Assembly: GCA_032622095.1 (NCBI GenBank)
Contig: CP136066.1
Location: forward strand, 64,326,609-64,390,608
Source of the DNA: Siphonodentalium dalli
Taxonomy: Eukaryota; Mollusca; Scaphopoda; Gadilida; Siphonodentaliidae
Reading direction: 5' to 3'
Length of the DNA stretch: 64,000 bases
This document shows, piece by piece, positions 46,900-59,261 of this stretch (positions within the stretch are counted from its first letter, which is position 1; each line of letters begins with the position of its first letter). Made by a program: the position numbers and the translations under genes. The notes beneath the pieces were generated by a model. The model made no database searches. It was not told the DNA's origin and saw only the letters and a program-made list of their open reading frames with translations.

Positions 46900-49800
46900 C
46901 TTATTGAAAAAAAAGTGACACTTTAAGAAAAATGGGCGAGTCTATAACCGTCGCCCCACACGACGTCCCCGGATGACGCGAAAGCGCGGAATGAGAATTC
47001 CATTAGAATTTCAGTGAAAAAACAACTCGAAAACTCAATGCTAGAAACATTTGAACAAGTAGTTGATGTCTATATTGCATGTTTCTGCTTCTTATGGACA
47101 CTATACTATACATATGTCTGTTCATTTCAGCAGTATTCAGGTTTTTGTAACGCTCGACTGAACACTCAAAATTCGTGCCGCGTTTTTCATTTGTCCAACT
47201 TTTCGAAAGAACGTCTATGACAACGTGTATAGTTACTGTGAACAGAAATTATCATGAATCAGGCTGATCAACATGGCAAATTTTATTGGAAATAAATAAA
47301 ATGTATTACCCGATTACAACCTTATTAACATTTTTCAGCTTCATAACAATGCTAATGACATGACATTTGTCACGAGTACATTATCTATGATCAGGGCATT
47401 TGTTTACAAATTACATCGGCCATCGGGCTGGAGTCTGGACTGGTCTGGACTGGAGTTAATAATTTTACCGGAGATCGCGGATTCGACTCTGTGTGTGTTG
47501 ATAATTATTGGGTTGTTATTGAGTCATTTTAAACGTATATCGTAGCCAAACAAGTAATTCTTTTTATCATGGATATAGTTCATTGCTGAAAATTGAAATT
47601 GAAGTGTAAATATTTATTTTCTGAAAGTTTGCTTGGCGAAGTTGCTCGTTGACAATTTCGGCCAATTTATTTTCGGCCCATCAACCAAATTCCGAGATCG
47701 TCCAACGGAAAATCTTGTTTTGGCAATTAATTTTCTGAGATGGATTAATAGTAGATAGTTGAAAATAAAGTGTTATAGTTGAGTTATAAGCCATCAACGT
47801 CGTTTTTCGGTTGATCGGCGTAGACATAAAATTGAATGGACAATATAATATAAACGAAAAAACTAAATTTACATCTTAAATACGATGTTGAGGAGTCGTA
47901 AAATTGTGTACGACCACACACGTTATATATCCGAGTAGATATTCACGATTTCAATTTAAATTTCGGAGTAAGATTTAATACCAGTTAGAAATTACATGAA
48001 ACACATCATGAAACGCCATTACTTCAAGTCCATTATAAAATTGTCAGTATATCGGCCTGGCACTGTGATTGCATCCCGAATGTAGGCGAGCGGCAGCTAA
48101 CAAAAAAGGGCTGTATTTAAGGAGTTTAATGCACCCACCCTACAGATGGGATTGTGATATGTTTTCGGAAAGCCAATCTCATTGGTTGTATGATAGGCCG
48201 TGCTGTGGTGAATGGAATTGGTGAAATTGGCTCGAAATTCTTGTTTCCATGGCAACGGAAGTTTTTTAATAGGAAAATGGGAAAAGCTGGTTTACGACAG
48301 TACCAAGTTGATTGAAGTCAAATTTGTTCATACCAAAGCATACGCACTATTACCAAGTGGCCCACACAATTGGTACATGCCGGACCCATGCAAAGGTCAA
48401 GGTCACCAGAAAAGGTCAAGGTCATCGAACAAATCACCCAAAACTGCCCATATTTTCATATTCGACTTTCAATTTCTGCATATGTGATGTGATATGTTCA
48501 CAGATATGATGAAATATTATTCAACAGAAATTAACCCACGATCACCCTTGTCAAAATAATATATCACAACAGAGTGATTGCCGCAGCTGATGCATGTTCC
48601 GGACAATTTTAATCTGTTGGATGCATTTAAAAATTTGGCTCTCTGTGCCCTTATTAGCAACTACCCCATTTCATCTTGGAGAAGAGGCAAATGACAGAAC
48701 ACGTTTATATCAATATAGCTACTGTACAGATGGAATGGTCATATGCTTTTGAATATCTGAAGTTATTGGCCTTATAATAAGCTACAGTGAAGTGCTGAAA
48801 AGTAGTGCGATTAGCTTGAAATTTGCGTTTCCATGGCAACGGAAGTCATTTAAAGAAAATAATGGAATAGAACAGTTTTATTAAAGCACTAACCTGGTTT
48901 GAGCGACATGTGTTCGTGTAAATGCCGATAACTATAAATGGCACATAAAACGGGTACATGTGGAACCCATGCAATGTTCAAGGTCACATGAAAAGGTCAA
49001 GGTCATCCAGAAAATCACCCAAACATATTCATATTTTCATATGTGACATCATATTTCGGGCGATGTTATGCTATAATTTCACAGCTATATGATCATCTTT
49101 TATCCGACATAATTAATAATTCACGAAATATCCTTGTCAAAATAATTTGTCACACCATTGTGATTGCATGTTCCGGGCAATTTGAATATGTTGGAGGCAT
49201 TTCCAAATTAGGCTCCATTTGCCCATATTGGCAACTACCCCATTTCATCTAGGAAAAGAGGCAACTGACAGAACAAGATTGCACCAACACACACGCCTAC
49301 TTTACATGCGGGTGGTCATATGTGTATGTTTCGAACAACACTAACCTGGCTTGAGCTACATGTAGTCATGTAAATGCATATTTATATAAATGACCCACAA
49401 AATGGGTACATGTGGGACCCATACAAGGGTGAAGGTCACGTAACAAGGTACAGCTCATCCAGAAAATCACCCAAAATGTCCATATTTGTATATGCTACAT
49501 CATATTTACGCCCATATGATGTGATAATTCCATAGATAAGATCAACTGTTATCCGACATAAATTAACCCACGAATATCCTTGTTAAAATAGTATACCACT
49601 CACTTGTGGTATGCTTGTGGTAGTTAATACATGTTCCGCACAATAAAAGCTATACGAGGCATTTTAAATGTGTCAATATTATAAACTACCCTATGAAATC
49701 TAGCAAACTAGGCAGCTGACAGAAAAAGTCTGCATTAACCACTGTGCATATTGTGTTATCATTCGAAAAACACACACTGTTGGCCTCATGATGAACTATG

Positions 49801-51072
49801 TTGTATAATACACGATGCAAGCGCGATTAGCTAGAAATTTGCGTTTCCCTTTAAACGGAAGTCATTTTAAGAGGTTAGTGGGATAAAACGGTTTTATGAT
49901 AACATCAACCTGATATGAGTGACATTTGTTCATCCAAATTTACTCTACAAATTTGATTGCACATGTGACCCACAGCTTCGGTGCATGTACAACCCATGGA
50001 TAACTCAAGGTTTAAATGGCATCCGTGAATCAACCCAAAAGCTCATGTTTCATATCCGACATCTAATTGTTGTGTATGTGTTGGGGTGTAAACTCACTTA
50101 CTCACAGTATCAACTTGCTGTTGTTTACCAAGAATGACATTATGGGTCGCCTTATCAAAACGAAACACCAGGCTACAACTTGATTCTGACGGAGACAATT
50201 TCAATTGAGTTATTTTTGTAGATGCTAGCCAATGCCCCATTCAAATCAGTGAGAGACAGCCAACAAGAGAAATTCCCAAATAATTCTCTCACTTTACAGT
50301 TGGCGTTATAGTATATTAGTCGGTCTCACAACTGGGCTCTTTATGGAATATCTAACCACTTTCTGTTTGATACTGATTCTAGAGTACTTTTCGATGAGGA
50401 ATTCAGTGGTGCCGACCGATTTTTTATAAAAGGGGCCCAAATTCCATTTTAAGGGCCTGAACCCCAATTTTGGGGTTCAGCCTTTTTTTCTCAAAGTTGA
50501 GCCCCCAATTAGAATTTTAATGACCTATATGCATTAATGCCACATAGAGGTATCATTTCTGATATTTTCTAGAGCATTATAAGATGCGATTGACCTTCAA
50601 GGAGCTCTTGACCCTGAAAATCTAAAATGGCCGACTTCAAAATTAGCATACATTTAGCAAAGTCAAGAATAATTAAAATAGTGCAACATATAGACTTTTT
50701 TTTCATCTTTAAAGTATCAGTACATTGTGCTTCCACTCATGAGTGCTCAACAAGGTTTTGGATGGAATGTATTGGCCGTAAAATGAAAAACTGACATTTT
50801 CTCAATAACCAAGATTTTGACAAAATCATAAATTTTATGGTAATTGATTAGTAGTGCAAACACTGCTGAAAACAAGGGTAGCTAATGATATGAATAAATA
50901 CTTTATGAGTAGTTCATACTTTTTATATTGATTGTTACGTTAGATGTAAACACTACGTTTTGCTCGGTGACGTCACAACTGATGTCAGCCGAGTTTAGTG
51001 GGTTATCAGCTGAGTTTGGAGTGATGTCAGCCGAGCTCGATAATAGGTCGCTCAAGGCAAAAGTGTGATATC
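46900..51072. mobile_element. Large repeat element interrupted by a 2.85 kb insertion
   Basis: 46930-47800 is an inverted copy of 22090-22960, and 47345-48082 plus 50930-51072 matches 13205-14122. The match breaks at GCATCCCGAATG (48082) and resumes at GATTGTTACGTTAG (50930), so 48083-50929 is inserted. No transposase is seen. Confidence 0.65.
48083..50929. repeat. Insertion with three to four diverged direct repeats containing AAGGTCAAGGTCA
   Basis: A long unit recurs near 48230-48540, 48820-49140, 49340-49570 and 49830-50060. Shared words are GCGTTTCCATGGCAACGGAAG (split by mismatches), GGTACATG-GGACCCATGCAA, AAAGGTCAAGGTCA and AAATCACCCAAA. The rest (50160-50930) shows no gene. The composition suggests a dispersed repeat, not a coding element. 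Confidence 0.6.
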
Positions 51073-51540
51073 TAGTAAATAACCTCTAAATATCAAGTTT
51101 ATTTAGAATTTATTTATCACATGTTCGGGACAATTTCAAGGGCTATACTATGTTTAGAACATAAATCATGCCAAAACGCCCAGAGCGAACCCTGAGTGTA
51201 CTAAGAGGGATAACTCTATATTGTCAGCACTCTCAGTAAAGCCAAATTTCATTTCAACTGTGAGATTTCATCAGGAATTACGTTCAGCTGCATCATATAT
51301 AAACCACTTTATTATGCCTTTATAGCCAATTAATATACACACGATCTTCAATTTTATCTGTATTTTATTCATGAAAAGCTAACTGCAGTCTTGAAATTAG
51401 GTATTATAGAAATTATGTTGTTGTTGTCATTGTTGCCTTGAAGTGATACACTATTTTTAACCAACGGTGAGATAGCCTCGGTTCACCCAAGCTGGCTGGT
51501 GATGATATATATATATATTCTTCTCTGTCGTTGAATAGAA

Positions 51541-51724
51541 TATCAGCAAGAGTGGCGCCGATAACTCATGTTTTCAAACACTGGCATTATATACCCGGCG
51601 AGGCGTCATGTCTATTGTTAGACAACTAAACATGTATTGTATCGACTGCGATTTTTCCCGATCTAAAAATAGATAGTTAATCATTACGCAGGCCCATGAT
51701 GTTGTCGCAGTCGCACTATACAAC
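51541..51724 (+). other. Detached upstream part of the B' promoter region
   Basis: This matches 19110-19295 before gene B (AGAGTGGCGCC, GTCATGTCTATTGTTAGAC, GCAGGCCCATGATGTTGTCG). In B' it is separated from the TATA-bearing part by the 4.3 kb insertion that follows. Confidence 0.65.
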
Positions 51725-54700
51725 AAGAAAACCATAGTCAGAAATGGTAACGCCACCAAGATCGTATTATTAGCCATAAATATAAATAATAATACAATTA
51801 TTCTATAAACTAGCTTTCAAATTTTATGCGGGAAATTTGCGTACTTCCATATTTCAAGTTTTCCCGTTTCTCGTGGCATACATTACTTTCATCAAACTGT
51901 CTTCTTTATTACACAAGCTGATAGGCCCGACTTCACCCGGGCTGTTTCCCATCTGCTTTCCGGTGAAAGGTGCGATTTGACCTTCAATTGACTATTTCGA
52001 AAGTCAAGGTCAGGTCAGGGTCATGATTTGTCCAGTCCAAAACACCCCCACCCGTAGAAAACTACCCATAGGTATCAAATTTCGTCGAAATCCGTCCGTT
52101 TTACCCAACTTGACCTTTAATTAACAATTTTGAAGGTCAAGGTAAGGTCAGAGTCATGATTTGACCCGTCCAAAACACCCCCCCGACAAAAGTACCCATA
52201 GGTATCAAATTTCGTCGAAATCTATCCGTTTTATCCGAGTTGACCTTTGATTGGCCATATTGAAGGTCAAGGTCAGGCCGAGGTCACGATTTGACCCGTT
52301 CAAAACTCTCCTCGGACCAAAGTATCCCTAGGTATCAAATTTCGCCGAAATTTGTCCGTTTTACCCAAATTGACATTGCATTGACAGTTTTAATGGTCAA
52401 GGTCAGGTCGGGGTCACGATTTGACCCGTTCAAAACACTTCCCGGACACAAATACCCATAAGTATCAAATTACGTTGAATTCTATGGAAAGCCGAGGAGG
52501 ACATGTTGGTTGCTAATTGCTAGATATACGACGCGGTATTTTGAAGGTGTTTCAAACTAGGAGATAGAAGTATTCTGCCTTTCAAATGGTGATGAATTAT
52601 AGTAGTTTATTCAAATTTTATGGCATAAATTGTTATTAAAACCGTATATACTATAAAAAATTAATGACTCGAAAATTAAGTGGGCCTTTAAACAAAGTCA
52701 CAATTGCATTTAGGCTCATCTCATACTCGTCCATTCAGCGATATTCTACTGCGCAGTTTGTTATAGCCTCCAGTATTTATTGAGCGTTATACCCCCAACT
52801 GTTATAATTCGCCTTTAGCAGGCGTACTCTTGCCTCAGATTATTGAGATATTAGGTCACACATAATCACATTAAATCGCATCGTAACATAGCAATTGTGT
52901 GGGCTCCTTGGCGTGAATATGTAATGAGAAATAAGGTCATACGTAATGACATTAAACTCAAGAAAACCCTCGAAAACAAAACAAAATCACATTTAATGTT
53001 TTACGTTATTTCCTTCATAAAAAGAATCTTCGTGATAATGAACCCTCTCGTTACTTTAGAATATAGAATTAACCTTAAAATAAAAAAAATCTTTGGAACA
53101 CAGAACCTTCGGAATAACGAACCTTCGGATTGGTGAACCTTCGGAATAGCGAACATTCAGAGAAATTTCGGAATAGTGGACCTTCGGGATAGTGAACCTT
53201 CGGAATAGAGACATGCCCCCCAATATTCATATTATATGCCCAGAGTTCAAAGGTATGGACCCATAAAATTCTAAACTTGGCCCTTAAAATATTGAACTCC
53301 AAATTGGAGCACACACGGAACACCACTTAAGTCAACTGAACCTATGTCATGTCCCAATGCGGGAGGGTCCATATATACCACAACATTCATAGTATATGCC
53401 AAGAATTCAAAGGTATGGGCCCACGTAATGACATAAAATCTCAAGAAAACCAGCGAAAACAAAACAAAATCACATTTAATGTTCTAAGTTAAGTTATTTC
53501 CTCCTGTATCTGTATCGGTGTGCGCGCATGATCAGTTCGGACGTGAGCGCACACTCCATATAAAGAATCTTTGTGAAAATGAACCCTCTCAAATTAGTCT
53601 CAATACTTTAAAATATAGAATTAACCTAAAAATAACAAAAACCTTCGGAATAGAGAACCTTCGGAATAGCGGACCTTCGGGATAGCAAACCTTCATAATA
53701 GAAGCATGTCCCCACAATTACACCGGTGACGTAAACACATGTGCCAATCTTAGTTGTACTCTCGTAATTATCGGTACGATGAAACGGTGACGGAATCTGA
53801 CGAGGTTTGCCGAATGTACAATCACCCAGTGAATTATCGATCGACCATGCGATATCAAAAAACCAAAAGCTAGAAACACCACACTACGGTGGCGTAATAA
53901 ACACCTCCATATTGTCAAACAAGAAAACCATAGTCAGAAATGGTAACGCCACCAAGATCGTATTATTAGCCATAAATATAAATAATAATACAATTATTCT
54001 ATAAACTAGCTTTCAAATTTTATGCGGGAAATTTGCGTACTTCCATATTTCAAGTTTTCCCGTTTCTCGTGTCATACATTACTTTCATCAAACTGTCTTC
54101 TTTATTACACAAGCTGATAGGCCCGACTTCACCCGGGCTGTTTCCCATCTGCTTTCCGGTGAAAGGTGCGATTTGACCTTCAATTGACTATTTCGAAAGT
54201 CAAGGTCAGGTCAGGGTCATGATTTGTCCAGTCCAAAACACCCCCACCCGTAGAAAAGTACCCATAGGTATCAAATTTCGTCGAAATCCGTCCGTTTTAC
54301 CCAACTTGACCTTTAATGAACAATTTTGAAGGTCAAGGTAAGGTCATAGTCATGATTTGACCCGTCCAAAACACCCCCCCCCCCGACAAAAGTACCCATA
54401 GGTATCAAATTTCGTCGAAATCTATCCGTTTTATCCGAGTTGACCTTTGATTGGCCATATTGAAGGTCAAGGTCAAAACTCTCCTCGGACCAAAGTATCC
54501 CTAGGTATCAAATTTCGCCGAAATTTGTCCGTTTTACCCAAATTGACCTTGCATTGACAGTTTTAAAGGTCAAGGTCAGGTCGGGGTCACGATTTGACCC
54601 GTCCAAAACACTTCCCGGACACAAATACCCATAAGTATCAAATTACGTTGAAATCTATGGAAAGCCGAGGAGGACATGTTGGTTGCTAATTGCTAGATAT

Positions 54701-56071
54701 ACGACGCGGTATTTTGAAGGTGTTTCAAACTAGGAGATAGAAGTATTCTGCCTTTCAAATGGTGATGAATTATAGTAGTTTATTCAAATTTTATGGCATA
54801 AATTGTTATTAAAACCGTATATACTATAAAAAAATAATGACTCGAAAATTAAGTGGGCCTTTAAACAAAGTCACAATTGCATTTAGGCTCATCTCATACT
54901 CGTCCATTCAGCGATATTCTACTGCGCAGTTTGTTATAGCCTCCAGTATTTATTGAGCGTTATACCCCCAACTGTTATAATTCGCCTTTAGCAGGCGTAC
55001 TCTTGCCTCAGATTATTGAAATATTAGGTCACACATAATCACATTAAATCGCATCGTAACATAGCAATTGTGTGGGCTCCTTGGCGTGAATATGTAATGA
55101 GAAATAAGGTCATACGTAATGACATTAAACTCAAGAAAACCCTCGAAAACAAAACAAAATCACATTTAATGTTTTACGTTATTTCCTTCATAAAAAGAAT
55201 CTTCGTGATAATGAACCCTCTCGTTACTTTAGAATATAGAATTAACCTTAAAATAAAAAAAATCTTTGTAACACAGAACCTTCGGAATAACGAACCTTCG
55301 GATTGGTGAACCTTCGGAATAGCGAACATTCAGAGAAATTTCGGAATAGTGGACCTTCGGGATAGTGAGCCTTCGGAATAGAGACATGCCCCCCAATATT
55401 CATATTATATGCCCAGAGTTCAAAGGTATGGACCCATAAAATTCTAAACTTGGCCCTTAAAATATTGAACTCCAAATTGGAGCACACACAGAACACCACT
55501 TAAGTCAACTGAACCTATGTCATGTCCCAATGCGGGAGGGTCCATATATACCACAACATTCATAGTATATGCCAAGAATTCAAATGTATGGGCCCACGTA
55601 ATGACATAAAATCTCAAGAAAACCAGCGAAAACAAAACAAAATCACATTTAATGTTCTAAGTTAAGTTATTTCCTCCTGTATCTGTATCGGTGTGCGCGC
55701 ATGATCAGTTCGGATGTGAGCGCACACTCCATATAAAGAATCTTTGTGAAAATGAACCCTCTCAAATTAGTCTCAATACTTTACAATATAGAATTAACCT
55801 AAAAATAACAAAAACCTTCGGAATAGAAAACCTTCGGAATAGCGGACCTTCGGGATAGCAAACCTTCATAATAGAAGCATGTCCCCACAATTACACCGGT
55901 GACGTAAACACATGTGCCAATCTTAGTTGTACTATCTTAATTATCGGTACGATGAAACGGTGACGGAATCTGACGAGGTTTGCCGAATGTACAATCACCC
56001 AGTGAATTATCGATCGACCATGCGATATCAAAAAACCAAAAGCTAGAAACACCACACTAGGTGGCGTAATA
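51725..56071. repeat. Two head-to-tail copies of a 2.2 kb segment
   Basis: Unit 1 is 51725-53920 and unit 2 is 53921-56071; they look nearly identical by eye. Each begins AAGAAAACCATAGTCAGAAA, which is the reverse complement of the end of the RBR intron 2 just before the transmembrane exon, then an AAGGTCA-rich repeat (51950-52460; 54150-54640), the end of an AAAGGCCCAC element, and a short tandem repeat of ACCTTCGGAATAG (53100-53210, 53640-53690; 55270-55380, 55815-55870). Matching small frames in both units carry no domain. Confidence 0.8.
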
Positions 56072-56303
56072 ATTATATTTTTGCAGTTCAGCGATCGAAA
56101 ACAAACTGAGTGTATTCTATCAATGGGCACTCATTTGAATGATATGTTAGACATACATTAACCTCCATTTGAACAAATGGCCACCGAATGTGTGCCAGTA
56201 AATGTATGAGTATAAATAGAATCATAGAACTTTCTATGAACATGCAGGGTTGGACTGAAATTGTATGACGATAGCTATACACACGTCGGTACATATGAAT
56301 GGT
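56068..56303 (+). promoter_or_regulatory. Core promoter region of gene B'
   Basis: It resumes the match to gene B at TTATATTTTTGCAGTTCAGC and contains TATAAATAG at 56211-56219. The MITE begins 85 bp after the TATA box. Confidence 0.5.
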
Positions 56304-56704
56304 TTAACCCTTTACCCAAACAGAACGGCCCTGTGCCAATGCATTCTCTTATATATGCGAGTCGACCATAGGTCGCCTCGCATATATAAGAGAATGCATT
56401 GGCTTAACACATTAAAAATTATAAAATTGTTAAAGAATGTAAGAAAAAATGGTAAAAAGTGTTTAAAAAAGATATTTTTTAGGCCAATGCATTCTCTTAT
56501 ATATGCGAGGCGACCTATGGTCGACTCGCATATATAAGAGAATGCATTGGCACAGGGTATAACTGTAACCATCACAATGTGGTCAATGAGCCGGTTCCAA
56601 TGATATCCATATCTGTATGGTTTTATTGAGACAGACCCAAGATAATTTAGGCTGTTGCAGCTTTATTTGGCCGGTTTTGGCCGGTTTGTTGGGTAAAGGG
56701 TTAA
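56304..56704. mobile_element. piggyBac-like MITE (family A), copy 4, in the 5' leader of B'
   Basis: TTAA lies at 56304-56307 and 56701-56704; hairpins at 56335-56404 and 56482-56551. It is almost identical to the copy before gene B and lies at the same distance from the ATG. Confidence 0.85.
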
Positions 56705-57331
56705 ACATTCAACAGCGGTGGATAATTATCTCTTGTTTTTGAGGAAAATATATCTTTGTGCAACAACACAAAAACAAAAACAAAACAAAAACTCGGTAAA
56801 GGAGTATGATTCGTTGTATTGTCCGTGGTGGTTCTTCGCCTCGTTGTGAAGTATGCTTCGATGCAACTGACTTCAGTGAATTGTCATGTTGTAAACTTCA
56901 AGTATGTGATGCATGCCTTCGCATTTATTTCGGCATCAAACTGATTGCAGGTAAAGTCAAGATTGACTGCCCCGGGTGTTCTAAACCATTGGAAGAGGAT
57001 TTCATCGACGGCTACCTTTCAAACGAGTCTAAAGTTCGTTTGATTCAGAATATAGTTGACAGTACTCGGGATCCTAACAGAAAAACTTGCCCCGGGTGTA
57101 AACTGGTCACGAACCGATGTGAAGTACCAAATATTTACCAAAACAGATCAAACGGCATGGTCGTTGAATGCAGCGAGTGTGGTTTTCAGTGGTGCTTCGA
57201 GTGTCATGGACCCTATCATGAGGGAAAGACGTGTTCGAGGGCCATGGGGGTCAGGTGACGCTCAGTTGAATCGATGGGCTAAACGCAACAAGAACTCACA
57301 GAAGAACGCAAGGAGATGTCCAGGATGCAAG

Positions 57332-59006
57332 GTATTTATATTCAACCTGTTTTCCCACCAATACACACCTATTGTGCTTATATTCCCACTATTTATACAT
57401 GTATATGTACAACGGACAATTGTCATGCAAATATTTTAAACTCTATTTTGGGCTTAATTGAGCAATTGAGTAGTTATCAAAGTATCATCTATAAATAGGT
57501 AACCATGCATAAACGAGCACGTGAATTTTTCTCTCGACAGTGGATCAATGCTGCTTTTTTCAATAATAGAAGATATTAGTACCCAAAAAGCAGAGAATCA
57601 TACAGTTCCAATATTATATGGATGTTAATCCTTTGGTTACTATATCTTCTGTAATAATTAGTGATATATACATGAGTTATGAATAAAACAAATCGTAGTG
57701 ACTTGCATCCCATCGATTCATTTCTAGGAATGTTCAGCTAATAAGTTCAACAAGCGTTTGTTGAACGTATTATCTAAGAATTTACCTCAATACATAGGGG
57801 TTCTTCTGCACTGTTATTTATCAGTGACTGTCGTCTGCTTTTGTCACCCCTCCAAATCAATAGTAGGCCATTCCGATGTACACTTTTTAACTGATTGGGA
57901 GAAGCCATTTAGTATATAAATATAGAAAGCGTTAACTTATTTGCTAAACATTCCTACAAATGAGTCCTTGTGGTATTTCTCTGGCTGTCCTCTTATAGAT
58001 AATTTAACTTGAAATATTACAATATGGATCTAATATGGTAGTCTGTATTAGACAGGTTTAGATCGAAAACAATATCTTCAAACGGCAATGCATTTAACTA
58101 GCTATTATTACGTTTCCGTATATCGTACTATGACCCATCTTTATTAATATGCGAATATTGAAGCTAGGTGATTGAGGTTAATTGATTGAGCGTCTGAAGT
58201 TTGATGTTATAAATGGGAAGATTATGATACTCCATCTACAATCTCCACTTACTTATACGTACCTACATTTATTTACATGACGCATTTGAGTACACTTACC
58301 TGCTTGGCAACCAAGGTCAGAGTTATATGTAGATAGTAGTTGGTAAGGACAGGAAGACAGCCCAGACCGCGGCCCATCACAGACAAAGTACTTTGTCTCT
58401 AAACATTAATATGTATCATTGATGAATATTATTAATATTATATCACTACTATATATACATAACAAAATCATCGTACTTTACTAACAAATCATCTATGTAT
58501 CATGTTGTTTTCAATTAAGATGAATGTATTAAAGATTAATGAATGTAGTGGTTGTGTGTTATTGCGAGATACGGCGCTATGGCAGTGCCGTGTCCCTCAA
58601 TATAACGCGCATAACACTTTGTTCATTTCTTATATGTATATAGCTTTTTGATGATTTATTCTCACAAAAAAAGCTGAATGTATTCTTATTTATTTTCACA
58701 AAATCTGCCGAGAGTTTATGTCTAGTTCATGCACGCAGCACTTTATATCAGCCCAATATTAAATTTTCAATCACTTAGCTACGAACACGTGATAGATAAA
58801 AATAACTGGCTTCAGGTGCTTTTAAGCTGAACTTTCAAAAGCCCGCCCAATTATTTTGCCGACCGCATTTGGTGATCATGTCAACAATTTGTGACGTCGT
58901 GTTTATGTTACGGTCTGTGTTATCGGGGTATGAAACGGGTGACCCAATTGGCAGTTGACCAATCACCGAACATGATTTAGTGTAACACAGCCGGATATAT
59001 TTTCAG
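57332..59006 (+). other. Intron 1 of gene B'
   Basis: It is the compact counterpart of the gene B intron. It holds the single-TTAA empty site at 58004-58007 and lacks the GC-rich insert found at 26967. Confidence 0.65.
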
Positions 59007-59154
59007 ATGTACGTTCAACGGAGTTTCGGTAGTGATTGCTTGAGCTGCTGGTGTGGCACCACATTATGTTATAAATGTGGAAAGTCAACAGTAAAAACAT
59101 ATGGCGGAAGACGCGGGATATGTAAATGTGGTAGACCAAGCGATAGGAGGCACG
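59007..59154 (+). pseudogene. Gene B' exon 2: RING2 with Ser at the catalytic position
   Basis: 49 codons plus one base after TATATTTTCAG; phase-1 donor GTTAGT. It is nine codons longer than in gene B. Confidence 0.72.
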
Positions 59155-59261
59155 GTTAGTACTGCTGCATGTACACATAAGTGTACTGATTACATGACCG
59201 TGATTGGAGCGTTTTTGTTGAGGGCGCATCATGTACAACTATACACTCTCCCGAAGATCAA

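Larger units (their letters stand above)
56806..59154 (+). pseudogene. Gene B': RBR E3-like, frameshifted and catalytically altered; exons 56806-57331 and 59007-59154, exon 3 not seen
   Basis: Exon 1 encodes RING1 and IBR nearly identical to gene B (MIRCIVRGG start, CPGCKLVTNRCEV, FQWCFECHGPYHEGKTC). At 57246-57250 a run of five G, against four in gene B, shifts the frame, so translation stops at 57258 after 150 residues. The shifted frame then carries the expected GDAQLNRWAKRNKNS and CPGCK up to the donor at 57331|57332. Exon 2 is open and in the right phase: MYVQRSFGSDCLSCWCGTTL then CYKCGK. Aligned with GCDHMDCNC of A/A', the catalytic Cys is Ser and the His is Cys. Exon 3 is not found before 61406, where a retrotransposon interrupts the aligned region; it may lie beyond the window. 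If the extra G is a sequencing error, the gene would resemble B. As read, it can give only a RING1-IBR fragment. Confidence 0.78.

Noticed and set aside
52897-53136. 79-codon frame repeated at 55070-55309
   Set aside because: Both are in the recently duplicated 2.2 kb segment, so their agreement only reflects the duplication.
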